A stretch of DNA of 64,000 bases. It comes from CAVXFL01 sp963761015. GTDB lineage: Bacteria > Pseudomonadota > Alphaproteobacteria > Acetobacterales > Acetobacteraceae. The DNA lies in NCBI GenBank assembly GCA_963761015.1, contig CAVXFL010000020.1:1-64000 (forward strand). Reading direction: 5' to 3'. This document shows, one piece after another, positions 1 to 9,698 of this stretch. The notes under the pieces were generated by a model. It was not told the origin of the DNA, ran no database searches, and saw only the letters and a program-made list of their open reading frames with translations. The position numbers and the translations under genes were made by a program. Within the stretch, counting starts at the first letter, position 1; each line of letters starts with the position of its first letter.

Positions 1-1
1 A

Positions 2-361
2 CGCGACGGCGCGCGCGGGCGATTCTTCAATGTGGTCGATTTGGTCAACAAGCTCGAGGCCGAGGCACGCTCCGGACGGCAAGGCAGGCTGGCTGACTAT
101 ATATGCCGGAAGGATTTCGTCGTGCTCGACGAGCTCGGCTATCTGCCGTTCGCACAGTCCGGCGGCCAATTGCTGTTCCATCTCATCAGCCGGCTCTACG
201 AGCAAACATCGGTGATCGTGACGACGAATCTCGCCTTCGGCGAATGGCCGAGCGTATTTGGCGATGCCAAGATGACCACTGCACTGCTCGATCGCCTCAC
301 GCATCATTGCGACATCGTAGAAACTGGCAACGAGAGCTGGCGCTTCAAGAACCGCGCCTGA
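2..361 (+). CDS. istB: IS21-family helper ATPase IstB, 3' part
   Basis: The frame is open from the left edge, so the 5' part lies outside the window; 119 residues remain. IstB is the AAA+ ATPase that assists the IS21 transposase IstA. The visible part carries FFNVVDLVNKLEAEAR, a Walker B-type VVLDELGYLPF, the sensor-1-like VIVTTNLAFGEW, and the usual C-terminal LLDRLTHHCDIVE...SWRFKNR ending. The stop is followed by about 190 bp of non-coding DNA ending in IS21-type terminal repeats. The family assignment is firm from motif order. IstA would lie upstream, outside the window. Confidence 0.93.
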   Translation, partial: RDGARGRFFNVVDLVNKLEAEARSGRQGRLADYICRKDFVVLDELGYLPFAQSGGQLLFHLISRLYEQTSVIVTTNLAFGEWPSVFGDAKMTTALLDRLTHHCDIVETGNESWRFKNRA

Positions 362-496
362 TCCGCCTCGCGGTCCACCGCGGCTGCACCGGTGGGTCCA
401 CAGGGCCCCCCCGCGCGCCGCTGCGTCAGCCTCTAGACGGGCACTCCGCGGCGCGCGGGTCCCCCCTATGGACTACCGGCACAAACCGCTCCGCTG

Positions 497-544
497 GGGG
501 GTCCCTTTTGGACGCCGATTGGGGGTCCCGTTTGCGCGCCGATT
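497..544 (+). repeat. Two tandem 24-bp IS21 terminal repeats
   Basis: Two adjacent 24-bp units, 497-520 and 521-544, both begin GGGGGTCCC and end GCCGATT, differing at a few central positions. They sit immediately inside the element tip. Multiple terminal repeats of this type are the binding sites for IstA in studied IS21 elements; that role is inferred here. Confidence 0.75.
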
Positions 545-570
545 GACAGCCCTGCCGGCCGACTGTCAGA

Positions 571-1101
571 TCAAGTAAAAACTTCTACAATGGCAGAAGC
601 CTTGAAGGCCACCTTCATCAACCGTCGCGCCCAGCCGCCACCGAATGTCTTCCAACCCGGCAATCCTGCCATGAACAGCAGTCGACCCGACTGAAATTCG
701 ATGCCAGCGGTCACCGGATTGACCTTGAGTGCGGCTCCCAGCGTGATCGGGCCCAGCAAGCCGTCCTGCGCGGTGCCTACCGCCGCTTGCAGCAACTTGA
801 TCGACCGAGAAACGCCAAGGTTGACCGCGGCATCGAAGACCAAAAGCGCCAGGCAAGGCGGCAACCTGTCCGCGGACATAGGACACCAATAGCGTTGGAA
901 ATAAATCGTGCGTGCGTCGTTCTCGGTCAAATTACGTATATCGAGAGTCGGATAGGCCGCGGCACTGATGCCCCATTTGGTGCCGCGACATAGGCCAACA
1001 TTGAAGGTGCCGCCGGTCCAATTGCCGGGATCGGCCGGATTGTCCGTAAACCCGCCTTCGTTTTGCAGCACTACCTCAAGGGCTTCGTCAAAGGCGCTCA
1101 T
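571..1101 (-). CDS. Phage lysozyme, GH108 family
   Basis: This is an endolysin of about 176 residues that would cleave peptidoglycan at the end of the phage cycle. The N-terminus has the GH108 signature LQNEGGFTDNPADPGNWTGG, with the likely catalytic Glu in EGG (residue 15). The C-terminal half (NLGVSRSIKLLQAAVG...DGLLGPITLG) matches the peptidoglycan-binding domain that follows it in this family. The ATG at 1101 was chosen because it overlaps the stop of the upstream membrane-protein gene as ATGA, a sign of translational coupling. Two in-frame ATGs further upstream (to 1140) are less likely. There is no signal peptide, so export would need a holin. Confidence 0.9.
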   Translation of the reverse strand: MSAFDEALEVVLQNEGGFTDNPADPGNWTGGTFNVGLCRGTKWGISAAAYPTLDIRNLTENDARTIYFQRYWCPMSADRLPPCLALLVFDAAVNLGVSRSIKLLQAAVGTAQDGLLGPITLGAALKVNPVTAGIEFQSGRLLFMAGLPGWKTFGGGWARRLMKVAFKASAIVEVFT

Positions 1102-1520
1102 GCCGGGCGATTCCGAAACCATGCCTCCAGCAACTTCCAAACCGCCCTCCAGATATCCGGTACAAAGTAGAGCAGGGCGGCTCCGATTGGCCCAAGCACA
1201 AACAACGCTCCTACCGCTCGGGCGCGAAGTGTCATGATCTCCATTACCGGCGCTTGCAGGTCCCTTAGCGCTCTCGCGATGAGTTCATGCGAGCTCTTGA
1301 TCATCGAAACCTCCGAGGCCAGCAGATGCACTGCCGCGTCGTGACGCCGCTCTACATCCAGAAGATCACTATTGACTTTACGTAATTCTGCCTGAACCAG
1401 GTCCGTCTGCTTCTCCGCCCAGATCGCGCGGCTGTCCAGCTTTTCATGTAAGGCGTTTATGCTGCCGACCAACTCGCCGACCTGCATGAATATGCGACTT
1501 AGCTCACTCGTTTCGATCAT
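1098..1520 (-). CDS. Small phage membrane protein with coiled coil, possible holin
   Basis: 140 residues. Residues 1-100 are charged and heptad-like (helical, probably coiled coil). They are followed by one hydrophobic segment, AVGALFVLGPIGAALLYFVP, near residues 103-122, and a short basic tail. Its stop overlaps the lysozyme start (ATGA), so the two form a lysis cassette. The size, single membrane span and position suggest a holin-like or lysis-accessory role, but I recognise no defined holin family. The IS nest begins immediately upstream, so its original promoter or upstream phage gene may have been displaced. Confidence 0.65.
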   Translation of the reverse strand: MIETSELSRIFMQVGELVGSINALHEKLDSRAIWAEKQTDLVQAELRKVNSDLLDVERRHDAAVHLLASEVSMIKSSHELIARALRDLQAPVMEIMTLRARAVGALFVLGPIGAALLYFVPDIWRAVWKLLEAWFRNRPA

Positions 1521-1583
1521 TCGTTGTCATTCTCGATACGCCGCAATGTAGCGCCCTCGGTTGATGAGACATCGGATTGCAGG

Positions 1584-2426
1584 CTACGCGGCCAGGGCCG
1601 CGGGTTGAAGCTGTCGGCGGCGCAATGCGGCCGGCGTGACGAATCCGTGCCGCTCGATCAGCCAGGTGGCGTTGTAGGCATCGCGGAACGCCAGCAGCGC
1701 GTGGCGGAGTTGCTCGATGGTTTCGAAGTGCCGCACCCACAGGAGGTTTTCCTTCAGCGTCCGGATGAAGCGCTCGGCGCAGCCGTTGCCTTCTGGCGCG
1801 CGCACGAACGCGGGCGAGCTTTCGATGCCGAGGAAGGTGAGTTCGTTCTGAAATGCGTCGGACATGTATTGCGATCCGTGATCATGCCGCAGCGCCAGGC
1901 CACGAGCCGCACCAGCCGCGAACCGCCCGAAGCACTGGCGCACCCCCTGCCGGATTGGTTCGAGCGCCTCGAAGCGGGTGGCCCGCGCCGCGGCATGGAT
2001 GCCGACGCATTCGGCGGAGCAATGATCGACCGCGATGAACACCGCCGCCTGGCCCTCGCCGGTCATGGTCGTCGTCAGATCGGTGCCCCACATCGCATCG
2101 ACGGTTTCGGGAATGATGGTGCCGTCGTGGCTGCGCGGGCCGCGCGGCGATCCGACCCGGCCGGGCGCAAGCAAATCGTGCTCGCGCATGAGCCGCAGCA
2201 CCCGACGCTTCGAGGTGCGCACGCCGGCGATGCGCAACTTCGCCCAGATCTTGCGGTGGCCTTCGCCGTGAAACGGGCTGGCGAGAAGAATGCCGCGGAT
2301 CGCTTCCAGCAATTCGCGATCGGACATCGGCCCGAGCGGACCCGGGCGCCGCGGCGGTTCGGCGCGGGGCGGCAGGCGACGGCGATAGACGCTGGCCTGC
2401 GCCGCGCGCCAGACGCGGCAAACCAT
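1584..2426 (-). CDS. IS3-family transposase OrfB (integrase core), remnant
   Basis: 280 residues of DDE integrase fold. HTH_21-like PMSDRELLEAIRGILLASPF is followed by the rve core, with acidic residues in MWGTDLT, RHDHGSQYMS and NGCAERFI, all present. OrfB of IS3 elements normally depends on a -1 frameshift from an upstream orfA. No orfA is found: 41 bp upstream lies the tip of an IS66 element. The ATG at 2426 starts at MVCRVWRAAQASVYR, the usual OrfB N-terminus, so OrfB itself is near complete but the element is not autonomous. The IS3 ends could not be delimited. Confidence 0.88.
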   Translation of the reverse strand: MVCRVWRAAQASVYRRRLPPRAEPPRRPGPLGPMSDRELLEAIRGILLASPFHGEGHRKIWAKLRIAGVRTSKRRVLRLMREHDLLAPGRVGSPRGPRSHDGTIIPETVDAMWGTDLTTTMTGEGQAAVFIAVDHCSAECVGIHAAARATRFEALEPIRQGVRQCFGRFAAGAARGLALRHDHGSQYMSDAFQNELTFLGIESSPAFVRAPEGNGCAERFIRTLKENLLWVRHFETIEQLRHALLAFRDAYNATWLIERHGFVTPAALRRRQLQPAALAA

Positions 2427-2466
2427 CGCCAGGCCGTATGGTTTGCCGCTGGAGGGCAGAGCGCAC

Positions 2467-3961
2467 GTAACTGCTCACCCCGGTGTGGGTAGTGGCTGGG
2501 TGAGCAGGGCGGTGCGGACGGCACCGAGTATGGCAGTTCGGTTGGCCTTGGCGGTGCTGACGATGGAGCGGAATGCGGCGTAGGTCTCGGCCGCCCACTC
2601 GCAGCGGAAACCGTTGGTGACCTTGCGGAAGATCACGCTGGGGCGGAGGTTCCGCTCGGAGATGTTGTTGGTGTACGGCACGTCGCGGTTGGTAACGAAC
2701 ACGAACAAGTGCGCGCGATTGGCCCCGATGCGCTTGCGTAACTTGCGTCCCGGCTCACCGATCGGGCCGGCCATCATGATCCGATCGAGCCGGCGGTTCA
2801 GATCGGCACGATACTGGCGCAATGTGCTGTCGGCCAACGTGTCGCGTCGCTGCCCAATGGCGATGGCGCGCAGCAGCAGCCGTTTGAAGGCGGCGCTGAA
2901 GGCGGTATCGCCACATTCGATGGCATACCGTGCATCGCGCAGCAGATGCGCGAGGCACACCTGCCATTCCACGGCATGGCCGCGCTGGCTGCCCAGCATA
3001 TCGGAGACCCAAACCATCGGCTGAATGGCACCGAACAAGTCCTGCACGACAGCCTTGCCGCGGCTGGGGCGAATGATGTGCAGCACCGCGAGCGTGCCGA
3101 CGAACACCCATTCCCAGCAAGTCTTGCCGCTCACCCGCGCCGAGGTTTCGTCCGAACACACCACGGCGCTGGCGGTCACGGTTTCGCGGATCGCCACCGC
3201 GGCCGCGAGCAACGGCTCGCGCGCGCGGGCCAGCATGTTGCTGATCGCGCCTTCGCTGATCGACAGCGAGAACACCTCGTCCATCAGGGTGGCCAGCCGC
3301 TCCATGCCGATGGCGTGGGCATAGTGCAGGTAGACCACCAGCGCCGCGATCGACTGGCCGAATGGCGAACCCGGCTCCAGCCCGGCCGGCGCCGTGGCCA
3401 CCACGCGCTTGCCGCAGCAGGCGCAACGGCCGCCGAACAGCCGCACCTGCGTGACGTCCGGCTTGACCGGCGGCAGTTCGATGCGCTCGTAGACGTTCTG
3501 CGGCGTCGGCAAGGTCTCCGGAAAGGCCGCCTGGCAGTTCGGACAAGCGGTCAGCTTGGCCTCGACCACACGATCCGGGTTCGGGTGCAGCGTGCGACCC
3601 GCGCCGGGCCGGCTCTTGCGCGCCGGGCGATCACCGCCGGGCGACGGGAGATTTTCCTTCTGGCCTTGCGACGGAGGCTTCGACGAGTTGTCTGGGGTCT
3701 TCGCCGGGCGGGTCAGTTCATCCACCCGCGCCTGCAGTACCGCGATCTGCTGCTGCGCCGCCGCAAGCTGCGCCATCAGCGCCCGGATCAGCGCGTCCTT
3801 CTCCGCATGGCTCAGTTCGTCGAGGTCGGGGCACGTCGGCACCCCGCGTTTAGAATCGAGGCGCCCGTAGCCGTGTCAAGCGTTATCCGATGCTGCGGCT
3901 CGTCCCGGTCTGATCGGGCCGGCCCGACCCAGGCCGCTCCGTCACCAAGGTGAGCAATTAC
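2467..3961 (-). mobile_element. IS66-family insertion sequence (tnpC-only type)
   Basis: Terminal inverted repeats are readable: GTAACTGCTCACC at 2467-2479 and GGTGAGCAATTAC at 3949-3961, matching in 12 of 13 positions, with the GTAA tips typical of IS66. The element is 1495 bp and carries a single transposase gene with no tnpA or tnpB, as in the ISBst12-like branch. The flanking octamers (GAGCGCAC left, CTGTGTTC right) do not match, so the usual 8-bp target duplication is absent, which implies rearrangement after insertion. Confidence 0.85.
2475..3842 (-). CDS. tnpC: IS66-family transposase TnpC
   Basis: 455 residues, full length for the family. An N-terminal coiled-coil segment is followed by a linker PDNSSKPPSQ, a zinc-binding region (CPNCQAAFPE ... 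GGRCACCGKR) and the DDE_Tnp_IS66 catalytic core: VVCSDETSARV, VWVSDMLGSQRGHAVEWQVC and the glutamate in NNISERNLRPSV. The stop codon falls inside the left terminal inverted repeat. It appears intact and potentially active. No accessory TnpA/TnpB is encoded. Confidence 0.93.
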   Translation of the reverse strand: MPTCPDLDELSHAEKDALIRALMAQLAAAQQQIAVLQARVDELTRPAKTPDNSSKPPSQGQKENLPSPGGDRPARKSRPGAGRTLHPNPDRVVEAKLTACPNCQAAFPETLPTPQNVYERIELPPVKPDVTQVRLFGGRCACCGKRVVATAPAGLEPGSPFGQSIAALVVYLHYAHAIGMERLATLMDEVFSLSISEGAISNMLARAREPLLAAAVAIRETVTASAVVCSDETSARVSGKTCWEWVFVGTLAVLHIIRPSRGKAVVQDLFGAIQPMVWVSDMLGSQRGHAVEWQVCLAHLLRDARYAIECGDTAFSAAFKRLLLRAIAIGQRRDTLADSTLRQYRADLNRRLDRIMMAGPIGEPGRKLRKRIGANRAHLFVFVTNRDVPYTNNISERNLRPSVIFRKVTNGFRCEWAAETYAAFRSIVSTAKANRTAILGAVRTALLTQPLPTPG

Positions 3962-4036
3962 CTGTGTTCGCGGTCATGGGGCACACGGCCGAAATTTCGG
4001 CGATCTTTCAATAACTTGCGACAGGCGGATTCGGGG

Positions 4037-4047
4037 CGTGTGCCTAA
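4037..4047. repeat. 11-bp direct repeat flanking IS1634 transposase (left copy)
   Basis: CGTGTGCCTAA occurs here and again at 5803-5813, both on the plus strand, bracketing the transposase. The copy includes the transposase stop codon (4044-4046), which argues against a simple target-site duplication. I could not identify inverted terminal repeats just inside the copies. Confidence 0.4.
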
Positions 4048-5771
4048 GCCGCGGCGACCGCCTGGGGCGCCTCTTCGACAGCGAGGATCTGCTTAGGCAC
4101 TGATATGCCTAAGGTTTTCAGCATCGCGGACAAATCGGCGGCGATTTTCGTCCGCTGAACAATTGTCCGGCTCTCGCAGCGGTAGCGCACCGCCTTCAGA
4201 GTGCCGAGCGCATGGGCGATCCACGCCCAGGGAAGCTGGCAGCGGATCTCGGCGGCCCTTTGCATCTGCAGCGCCAACACGCAGAGCTTGACGTGGGCCT
4301 CGATCCGTCGCGGCGTCCAATGGAACATCGGCCGCACTTCAAGCCCGGTCTGCTTCATGCGACGGAAGCAAGACTCGATGATCCAGCCGCCTTTGTATCC
4401 CAGAGCGATATCCTCGGCCGACAGCGTGTCGTCGTTGCTGATCACCACGAACTTGCCGTCGAACTTCTCCGCCGCCTTGATCTTGGCGAAGTCCAGCTGC
4501 GGCCGACCGCGCCAATCCGCGCTCAGATAGCGGCAGAAGCGGCGCGAGGCCAGCAGCGCACAGGCCGCCTTCGGGTGATCCTCCGCACGGTTGTCCAGCA
4601 AGGCCAGTTCGGCATCGAGTTCGCGCAGCAGCTGTGCACGGTGCTGGCGTTCGCGTTCCGCCTCGTGCGGATTGAGGCAGAGGACGTAGCGTTTGCGTCG
4701 CTCGCCATCGCCGACCCAGACCTCCTTGACCTGCAGGTTGTCGGCCACCTGTTTGTAGCGCCCCGGGCGGGTCAGCACTGCGGTCTCGATGTCCTTCACC
4801 TTGCGCATCGGCACCGCCAGGATGTAGCGGCCCAAGCCGCGGCTGAGTGCTGCAAGGTTGTCGGCCGAATACATCCCGGCATCGCCGACGAACAGGCAGC
4901 GTCCAAGCCGCCAGGCCCGCAAATCGTCCTTGATACGCGCGACTGTCGTCACATCCGCGGTGTCGCCGGGCAGCACCCAGGAGCGAACCGGCATGCCGTC
5001 GCGGGTCACCGCCAGTGCGATGATCACCTGCGGCTGGTTGTCGCGCCCTTCCTTGCTGCGGCCTCGCCGACGCAGCGGTGCGTAGAGGCGGCCGGCGAAT
5101 TCCTGCTCGGTCTCGTCCGGCTCGTCGATCTCGAAATACGCCGTGGTGGTGTCGTAGAAGATCAGATCGACATCGAGGCGGAACAGATCGGCGGTACGCA
5201 GGAACACGTCGCGCTCGATCTCATCGGACCAGACCGCCAGGAAGTCGAGGGCGCGGTAGCACTGATCGACCGCGAGCCCGCTTGCATCAGGCAACCAGGC
5301 AATGTCGGGCAGCCAGCGCGCCGCACACGCCAGTTTGGAGATTGGATCGTCGAGACGATTGGCGGCCATGGCAAACAGCGCGGTCTTGTGCGGGGCGGTC
5401 AGCCCGGCGCGCGCAGCGCAGGCACGGATCGCGGCCCCGATGCCGAGTTCCTCCCACAGCGTACGGGCGGCAAGCACGACGCCGAGTTCGAACACCCGCT
5501 CGATGTCGATCTCCGGAAGGCCGGGTACACTCTTTGCCGCACTGGTGCCCGCGCCACCATCGAGCACGCGGTTGATGCTGTTCACCAGCCGTTCGAGCGC
5601 GGCTCGATCGAGCTGATCGGCGCGGCCGAAACTATGCACCACGCGCGCCTCTCGCCGCTTTGCGTCCGGGTTCCAGATACTCTCTGCGAGAGCGTAGTAG
5701 GCGACCGTCGAGCCGTCGCGATTCTGGCGCTGGGTAATCCGCAGATACATGCCCCACGGATAGCGCAGCAT
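4044..5771 (-). CDS. IS1634-family (IS4 superfamily) transposase
   Basis: 575 residues, or 568 if translation begins at the ATG at 5750 (MYLRITQRQNRDGS, the usual family start). The DDE catalytic residues are visible: DLIFYDTTTAYFE, LFVGDAGMYSADN and the glutamate in GGWIIESCFRRMKQTGLE. Full length with no frame break. The element's ends are not clear. An 11-bp perfect direct repeat, CGTGTGCCTAA, lies at 4037-4047 (containing the stop codon) and 5803-5813 and may be a target duplication or part of the ends. Confidence 0.9.
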   Translation of the reverse strand: MLRYPWGMYLRITQRQNRDGSTVAYYALAESIWNPDAKRREARVVHSFGRADQLDRAALERLVNSINRVLDGGAGTSAAKSVPGLPEIDIERVFELGVVLAARTLWEELGIGAAIRACAARAGLTAPHKTALFAMAANRLDDPISKLACAARWLPDIAWLPDASGLAVDQCYRALDFLAVWSDEIERDVFLRTADLFRLDVDLIFYDTTTAYFEIDEPDETEQEFAGRLYAPLRRRGRSKEGRDNQPQVIIALAVTRDGMPVRSWVLPGDTADVTTVARIKDDLRAWRLGRCLFVGDAGMYSADNLAALSRGLGRYILAVPMRKVKDIETAVLTRPGRYKQVADNLQVKEVWVGDGERRKRYVLCLNPHEAERERQHRAQLLRELDAELALLDNRAEDHPKAACALLASRRFCRYLSADWRGRPQLDFAKIKAAEKFDGKFVVISNDDTLSAEDIALGYKGGWIIESCFRRMKQTGLEVRPMFHWTPRRIEAHVKLCVLALQMQRAAEIRCQLPWAWIAHALGTLKAVRYRCESRTIVQRTKIAADLSAMLKTLGISVPKQILAVEEAPQAVAAA

Positions 5772-6036
5772 ACCGTTTCCTACAACAGTGCAATTGCCAT
5801 GTCGTGTGCCTAACTATTTGAGCAGTCTGCTGCCAGATTGCCGATCGGAATCAAGTCATGTCAATGAGTTGAGCAGGCTGCGAACGACCTTGTATGCCCA
5901 ATGACCGCGAACTCGGGAATTACCGTCATCCAGATTGTCGCGCTACACGGCACGGCGTTGATTAGCGCAGGAATTCCGAGCGTCGCTGGAATCTTCGCTA
6001 AAATAGCATTCGGCATTGTACCGATCCAGATTTGTT

Positions 6037-6411
6037 TTACCCGACGCCAATGTCTTCCGCGTCCGCCAACGCCGGATCGGTAGGAATGCCCGCGAGTTCC
6101 GGAAATCGCGCCACGTTTCCATCGCGCGGAAGTTTTGCCGCGGCTGACGCTTTCGCCTTGACCGCCTGATACAGGATCGTGCTGTTCAGCGTCCGAAGGT
6201 CCGTTTCGGAGGGAAAGTCGTCAGCTACTAGAGTGTATCGCACAGCCGGTCCAGCGGGTCGCATGTTGGCCTTGTATGCGGCCTCGCTTACGTAGGGGTG
6301 CAGCGTAACTTCAACTTGCTGCTGATCAAACCGCTGCACAACTTGCGCGATATGCCAGTAACTCAGTACGACGCCGCTGTTGTCGAGGTCGATTTCCTTT
6401 TTAAGTCCCAT
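6037..6411 (-). CDS. Phage protein of unknown function, downstream of tailspikes
   Basis: 124 residues, soluble, no signal peptide or membrane segment. The N-terminus MGLKKEIDLDNSGVVLSYWH and a central beta-rich stretch (VEVTLHPYVSEAAYKANMRP) recall small tail-associated proteins that follow fibre genes in related prophages, but I cannot name a family. A good ribosome-binding site (AGGAG, 8 nt) precedes the ATG, and it lies 18 bp after the tailspike gene. Possibly a fibre chaperone or adaptor. The IS nest starts about 220 bp downstream. Confidence 0.6.
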   Translation of the reverse strand: MGLKKEIDLDNSGVVLSYWHIAQVVQRFDQQQVEVTLHPYVSEAAYKANMRPAGPAVRYTLVADDFPSETDLRTLNSTILYQAVKAKASAAAKLPRDGNVARFPELAGIPTDPALADAEDIGVG

Positions 6412-6429
6412 CGGATTCGCTCCTGCCGA

Positions 6430-9400
6430 CTAGGTGAAGGCACGGTGAAACCACTTGTTAATATTCCCGCCGAGATATTTGAAGCGCAGGCATCCGTTGG
6501 CGCCGAGCGTCGCCGGAGCGCCAACCACGGCAGAACCGTTTCCGCTTTGAATGTTCAGCGAAGAGATCGCCGCCACCGAAGAGACGTCGAGCACCTGCCC
6601 GTCTATAGGCTGGGTCGGCAAGGTTACCGCGAGGCTGGCGATCGTGCCACCGCCCGTGGTCAACTGCACGTCTGACGTGTTGTTGGACACTTGGTATGTT
6701 CCGCCCGAGATCCCTGCTGGCGCGCTGTACGACTGATCGGCCGTTGCTCCCCTGTGCACGATGCTCGACCCGGATACGCCGAGGGAGCCGATCTGGACTG
6801 GTCCCCCGCCGCTGTTCTGAAGCGCCAAGCCAGTCGTTGATGACCCCTCCGCGCTGATCGAGGCCGGCGCGCCGGCGCTGCCTCCGATAGCGATCACCGA
6901 CGTGGTATTGGCATTGTCCTTTACCACCAGTTGCGGCGAAAACCCTCTTGTCAGAAATGAGACAGAGCCGGCGCCGGACGAAACCAGGTTCAGACCCACA
7001 TCCGGACTCGGTCCGACAGCATCGACGCTGACGCCGAACCCCCCATCGCCGCGGAATGCCAACCCGTTCTGCGCCGTGCTCATAAATGACGGGTAAACCG
7101 GGTTCCAATTGAGCGGCCGTTGGTCCCAAGCGTTCCCGTAATCCTGGACATTGGATGTACCCGTGCCTACGATTGCGCTCGGGCCAACGGTGTTTCTGCT
7201 CAGGTTCCCGCTTAGGGATATTAGGCCGGATGTGGTTTCGATGTCGATAGCGGCCTGGAGGGAAGAAAAGCTGTTTCCGACTATATTCGCGCTCGCTACG
7301 GCGTTGACTTGCACGCCGATGTTGCCGCCGGATGCAGGAAGTAGATCGTTTTCCGAAAACAGAAGGCGTGCGTTTGGCGCGTTGATTCGCAGGGCGTAGT
7401 ATGGCTGCCCGGCGGTTGTGTTCGCGTACCGCGTCAGCTTGCAGTCGCTGATCTTTACCTCAGCGACGTTCGCCCCGGAAATGTCGAACAGCGTCCCGGT
7501 CGTAAATCCGACCGTCATGCTGCTGATCGAAAGCCTGGCGGTCGGGTTTCCCGAGCTGTCAGGCGGCGGATTGTCGACTACGAAAAGGGTCGTCGGGGGC
7601 GATGCGGTCGTGGTCGCGAGCAATCCAAATGCCAGAAAGTTATCGATCTGAAGATCGTAGACCGTCCCGTGATTGTCGCACTGGAGTATGGCACCTACTT
7701 CATCAAATCCCGTATTCGTAAAACGTCCAATAAGTAGATTGCCACCGCTGACGTGGATACCATAGCGATAGCCGAATATGTAATTGTTGCTCGCTATGAT
7801 TCCTCCGTGTGCCACGGTACTCACGGAGGTGGCGGTGCCATTTCCCGTGATCAGCAGCCATGTTGCATTCTGGGCTGTATAATTGCGTAAGTAGTAGATA
7901 TCCTTTATGAAGGTAATAGTCGATCCGACCGGTACATGGGCTAGAGTGCCGATGTTAATGGTGACGGTGTTTCCGCTTATGGCGGCGACAGTCGTGGTCG
8001 GAGCAATGTTGTTGCCCTGAACGGGCATGCCAACGGTAATTCCCGATACAGTGGAAAAGCTGAGACTCGTAGAGCCTACGGGCGCGTCAGCAGTGGTGGC
8101 GAGAGTGATTGGAGATTGTGCATGTGTTCCGCCACCGGGTCCATGCAGAGTACTCAACCTGGTAAATCCCGAAACTGAACAGGTTATTAGAAAGATAAAT
8201 GACCTCGGGAACGTTGGGCAAGGTAAAACAGGTATTTACGGCGCAAATGCGGTTGTTGCTGATGGCGACATCGCCGCAAACGACACTTTGGGGTACCGTC
8301 AGAACGTCGTAAGCGTTCGTCACCTGGCAGTTGTTGATGGTGAGCAGCGCGATTTGCACCGCCGTCGGAGCCGACGTGAACAGTGGTGGATAAGCGATCG
8401 GAGCGGATGGCTGGTCGATCTGATTGGGGTAGAAGAAGACCAGACCGTCGAGCGTCACATCCGTACTGAGCAAGAACGGGCTCTTTTGGGTATCGGTGAT
8501 CCAGAACTGACTGCCGGTTCTTCCGTAAGGATACCCGATATCGGACAATCTGTCGCCGATCATGGCGATAGCCTGCAGGCTTACCTGGGCAGCGCCAGCC
8601 AGCAGGATGGGCCCGCCCGAGGAGATGTAGAGCTTTCCAGCCTTCGTCCGCGCAGCGTTCACAGCCGCGGCCACGCGCGCGCTGTCGTCGGTTACGCCGT
8701 CGCGCGCGAGCCCGAAGTCATTGATGTCGACATATTCCCCAAATCGCGCGGCAAGGCTTCGCGTCGATGTCGTTCCCGGCACCAGTACTGTCGAATTGGA
8801 CAGATCTGCTTGGCCCAGTCCGCCGCTGACCTTCTGCCAAACGCTACCGTTGAAGATGACCAGGTCGCCGGAATTCCATTGGTTGATCCCGTCCAGGGTT
8901 GTACTGCCGGCAGTGCCGACTTCATAGTAGGCCGCCTTTGTTCCGACCCCCGATGCAAGCGGCGGCTGATTGGTCGCGGCGTTCCAAACCCCCTGAAACG
9001 TCAGCCCGCCTGCAATTCCCGCGGTAAGCTGCGAAGCCGGTACCCGCCCCGATGAATCCAGTGCGGCGTAACCGTTCGGTTGACTCTTGTTCGCGATCTG
9101 TTCAGCGCCAACGATCCTCTGATCGTTGCCCTGGGCCGCGACACCGGCCGACGCTCCGAATTTCACCGCGATCGCGCCGTTGGACCCGAGAGCAAGCCCC
9201 GTGCCTGGTATTACGCCGCCAAGTGTGGTCCCGGTCGCGATCGGTGTGTTGGCCGAAATCACGCCATTGCCGGTGATGGCCACGTTAGTCCCGGCCAAAT
9301 ACAAAGCGCGCAACGCCGTCGCCGGAAGCAAAGCCGGCTGGCCGCCGCTGTTCAGCACCAATTGATCCCCCGCGGCCAATGCGGGATTTTGCGGAAATGT

Positions 9401-9655
9401 TGTGATTTCCCCGCCGGTCGCGCTCAAGGTGCCTTGCGACACCGTCAGGCCCGTGCCAACTGCAACCGGCTCCGGACCGCCCGCCCCCAGGCTGACGCGG
9501 CCCAGCAGAGTTCCGCTGGAAACCGTCAGGGCCGGCTGGGTCCCAGCGAGCAACTCGCCAACGGTTACAGATCGCGTCACACCGCCTTGGCTCAGCGGAA
9601 GTTCATCGTCAGCATTGACCTGCGTCGCGCCCGGAAGCTGCGGTATGGTTGGCAT
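6430..9655 (-). CDS. Tailspike with beta-helix domain, frame broken near 8150
   Basis: Two overlapping frames, 9655-8087 and 8157-6430, read as one protein of about 1075 residues. Residues 1-85 are an anchor module shared with the next upstream spike (DDELPLSQGGVTRSVTVGEL). A pectate-lyase-type beta-helix begins at INDFGLARDGVTDDSARV, near residue 310. After the break the second frame continues with a repeat module (GITVGMPVQGNNIAPTTTV) and more beta-helix. The only start for the second frame is a TTG without proper ribosome-binding spacing, so a single-base indel is favoured over two genes. The break coincides with a GTAC at 8150-8153. Probable role: receptor binding or polysaccharide cleavage. 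Confidence 0.75.
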
Positions 9656-9698
9656 TGAAATCCTCTGAACAGAGAAGGCACCGCGTTGCGGCGCGCCG

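Larger units (their letters stand above)
1..548 (+). mobile_element. IS21-family element, right end only
   Basis: The segment holds the istB 3' end, a short non-coding tail and a terminus ending CGCCGATTGACA at 548, whose complement begins TGTCAATCGGCG. IS21 elements typically end in TGT...ACA with several internal copies of a short repeat, as seen here at 497-544. The partner end is outside the window, so the target duplication cannot be checked. The phage lysozyme gene ends only 22 bp beyond the terminus, so the insertion probably cut the prophage at this point. Confidence 0.8.

Noticed and set aside
4212..5813. 533-codon plus-strand frame across the IS1634 transposase
   Set aside because: Antisense shadow of an intact transposase with a clear catalytic triad.
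6430..8157. Second tailspike frame as an independent gene
   Set aside because: Its only start is a TTG with no properly spaced ribosome-binding site, and the upstream frame ends mid-fold; one broken gene explains both better.
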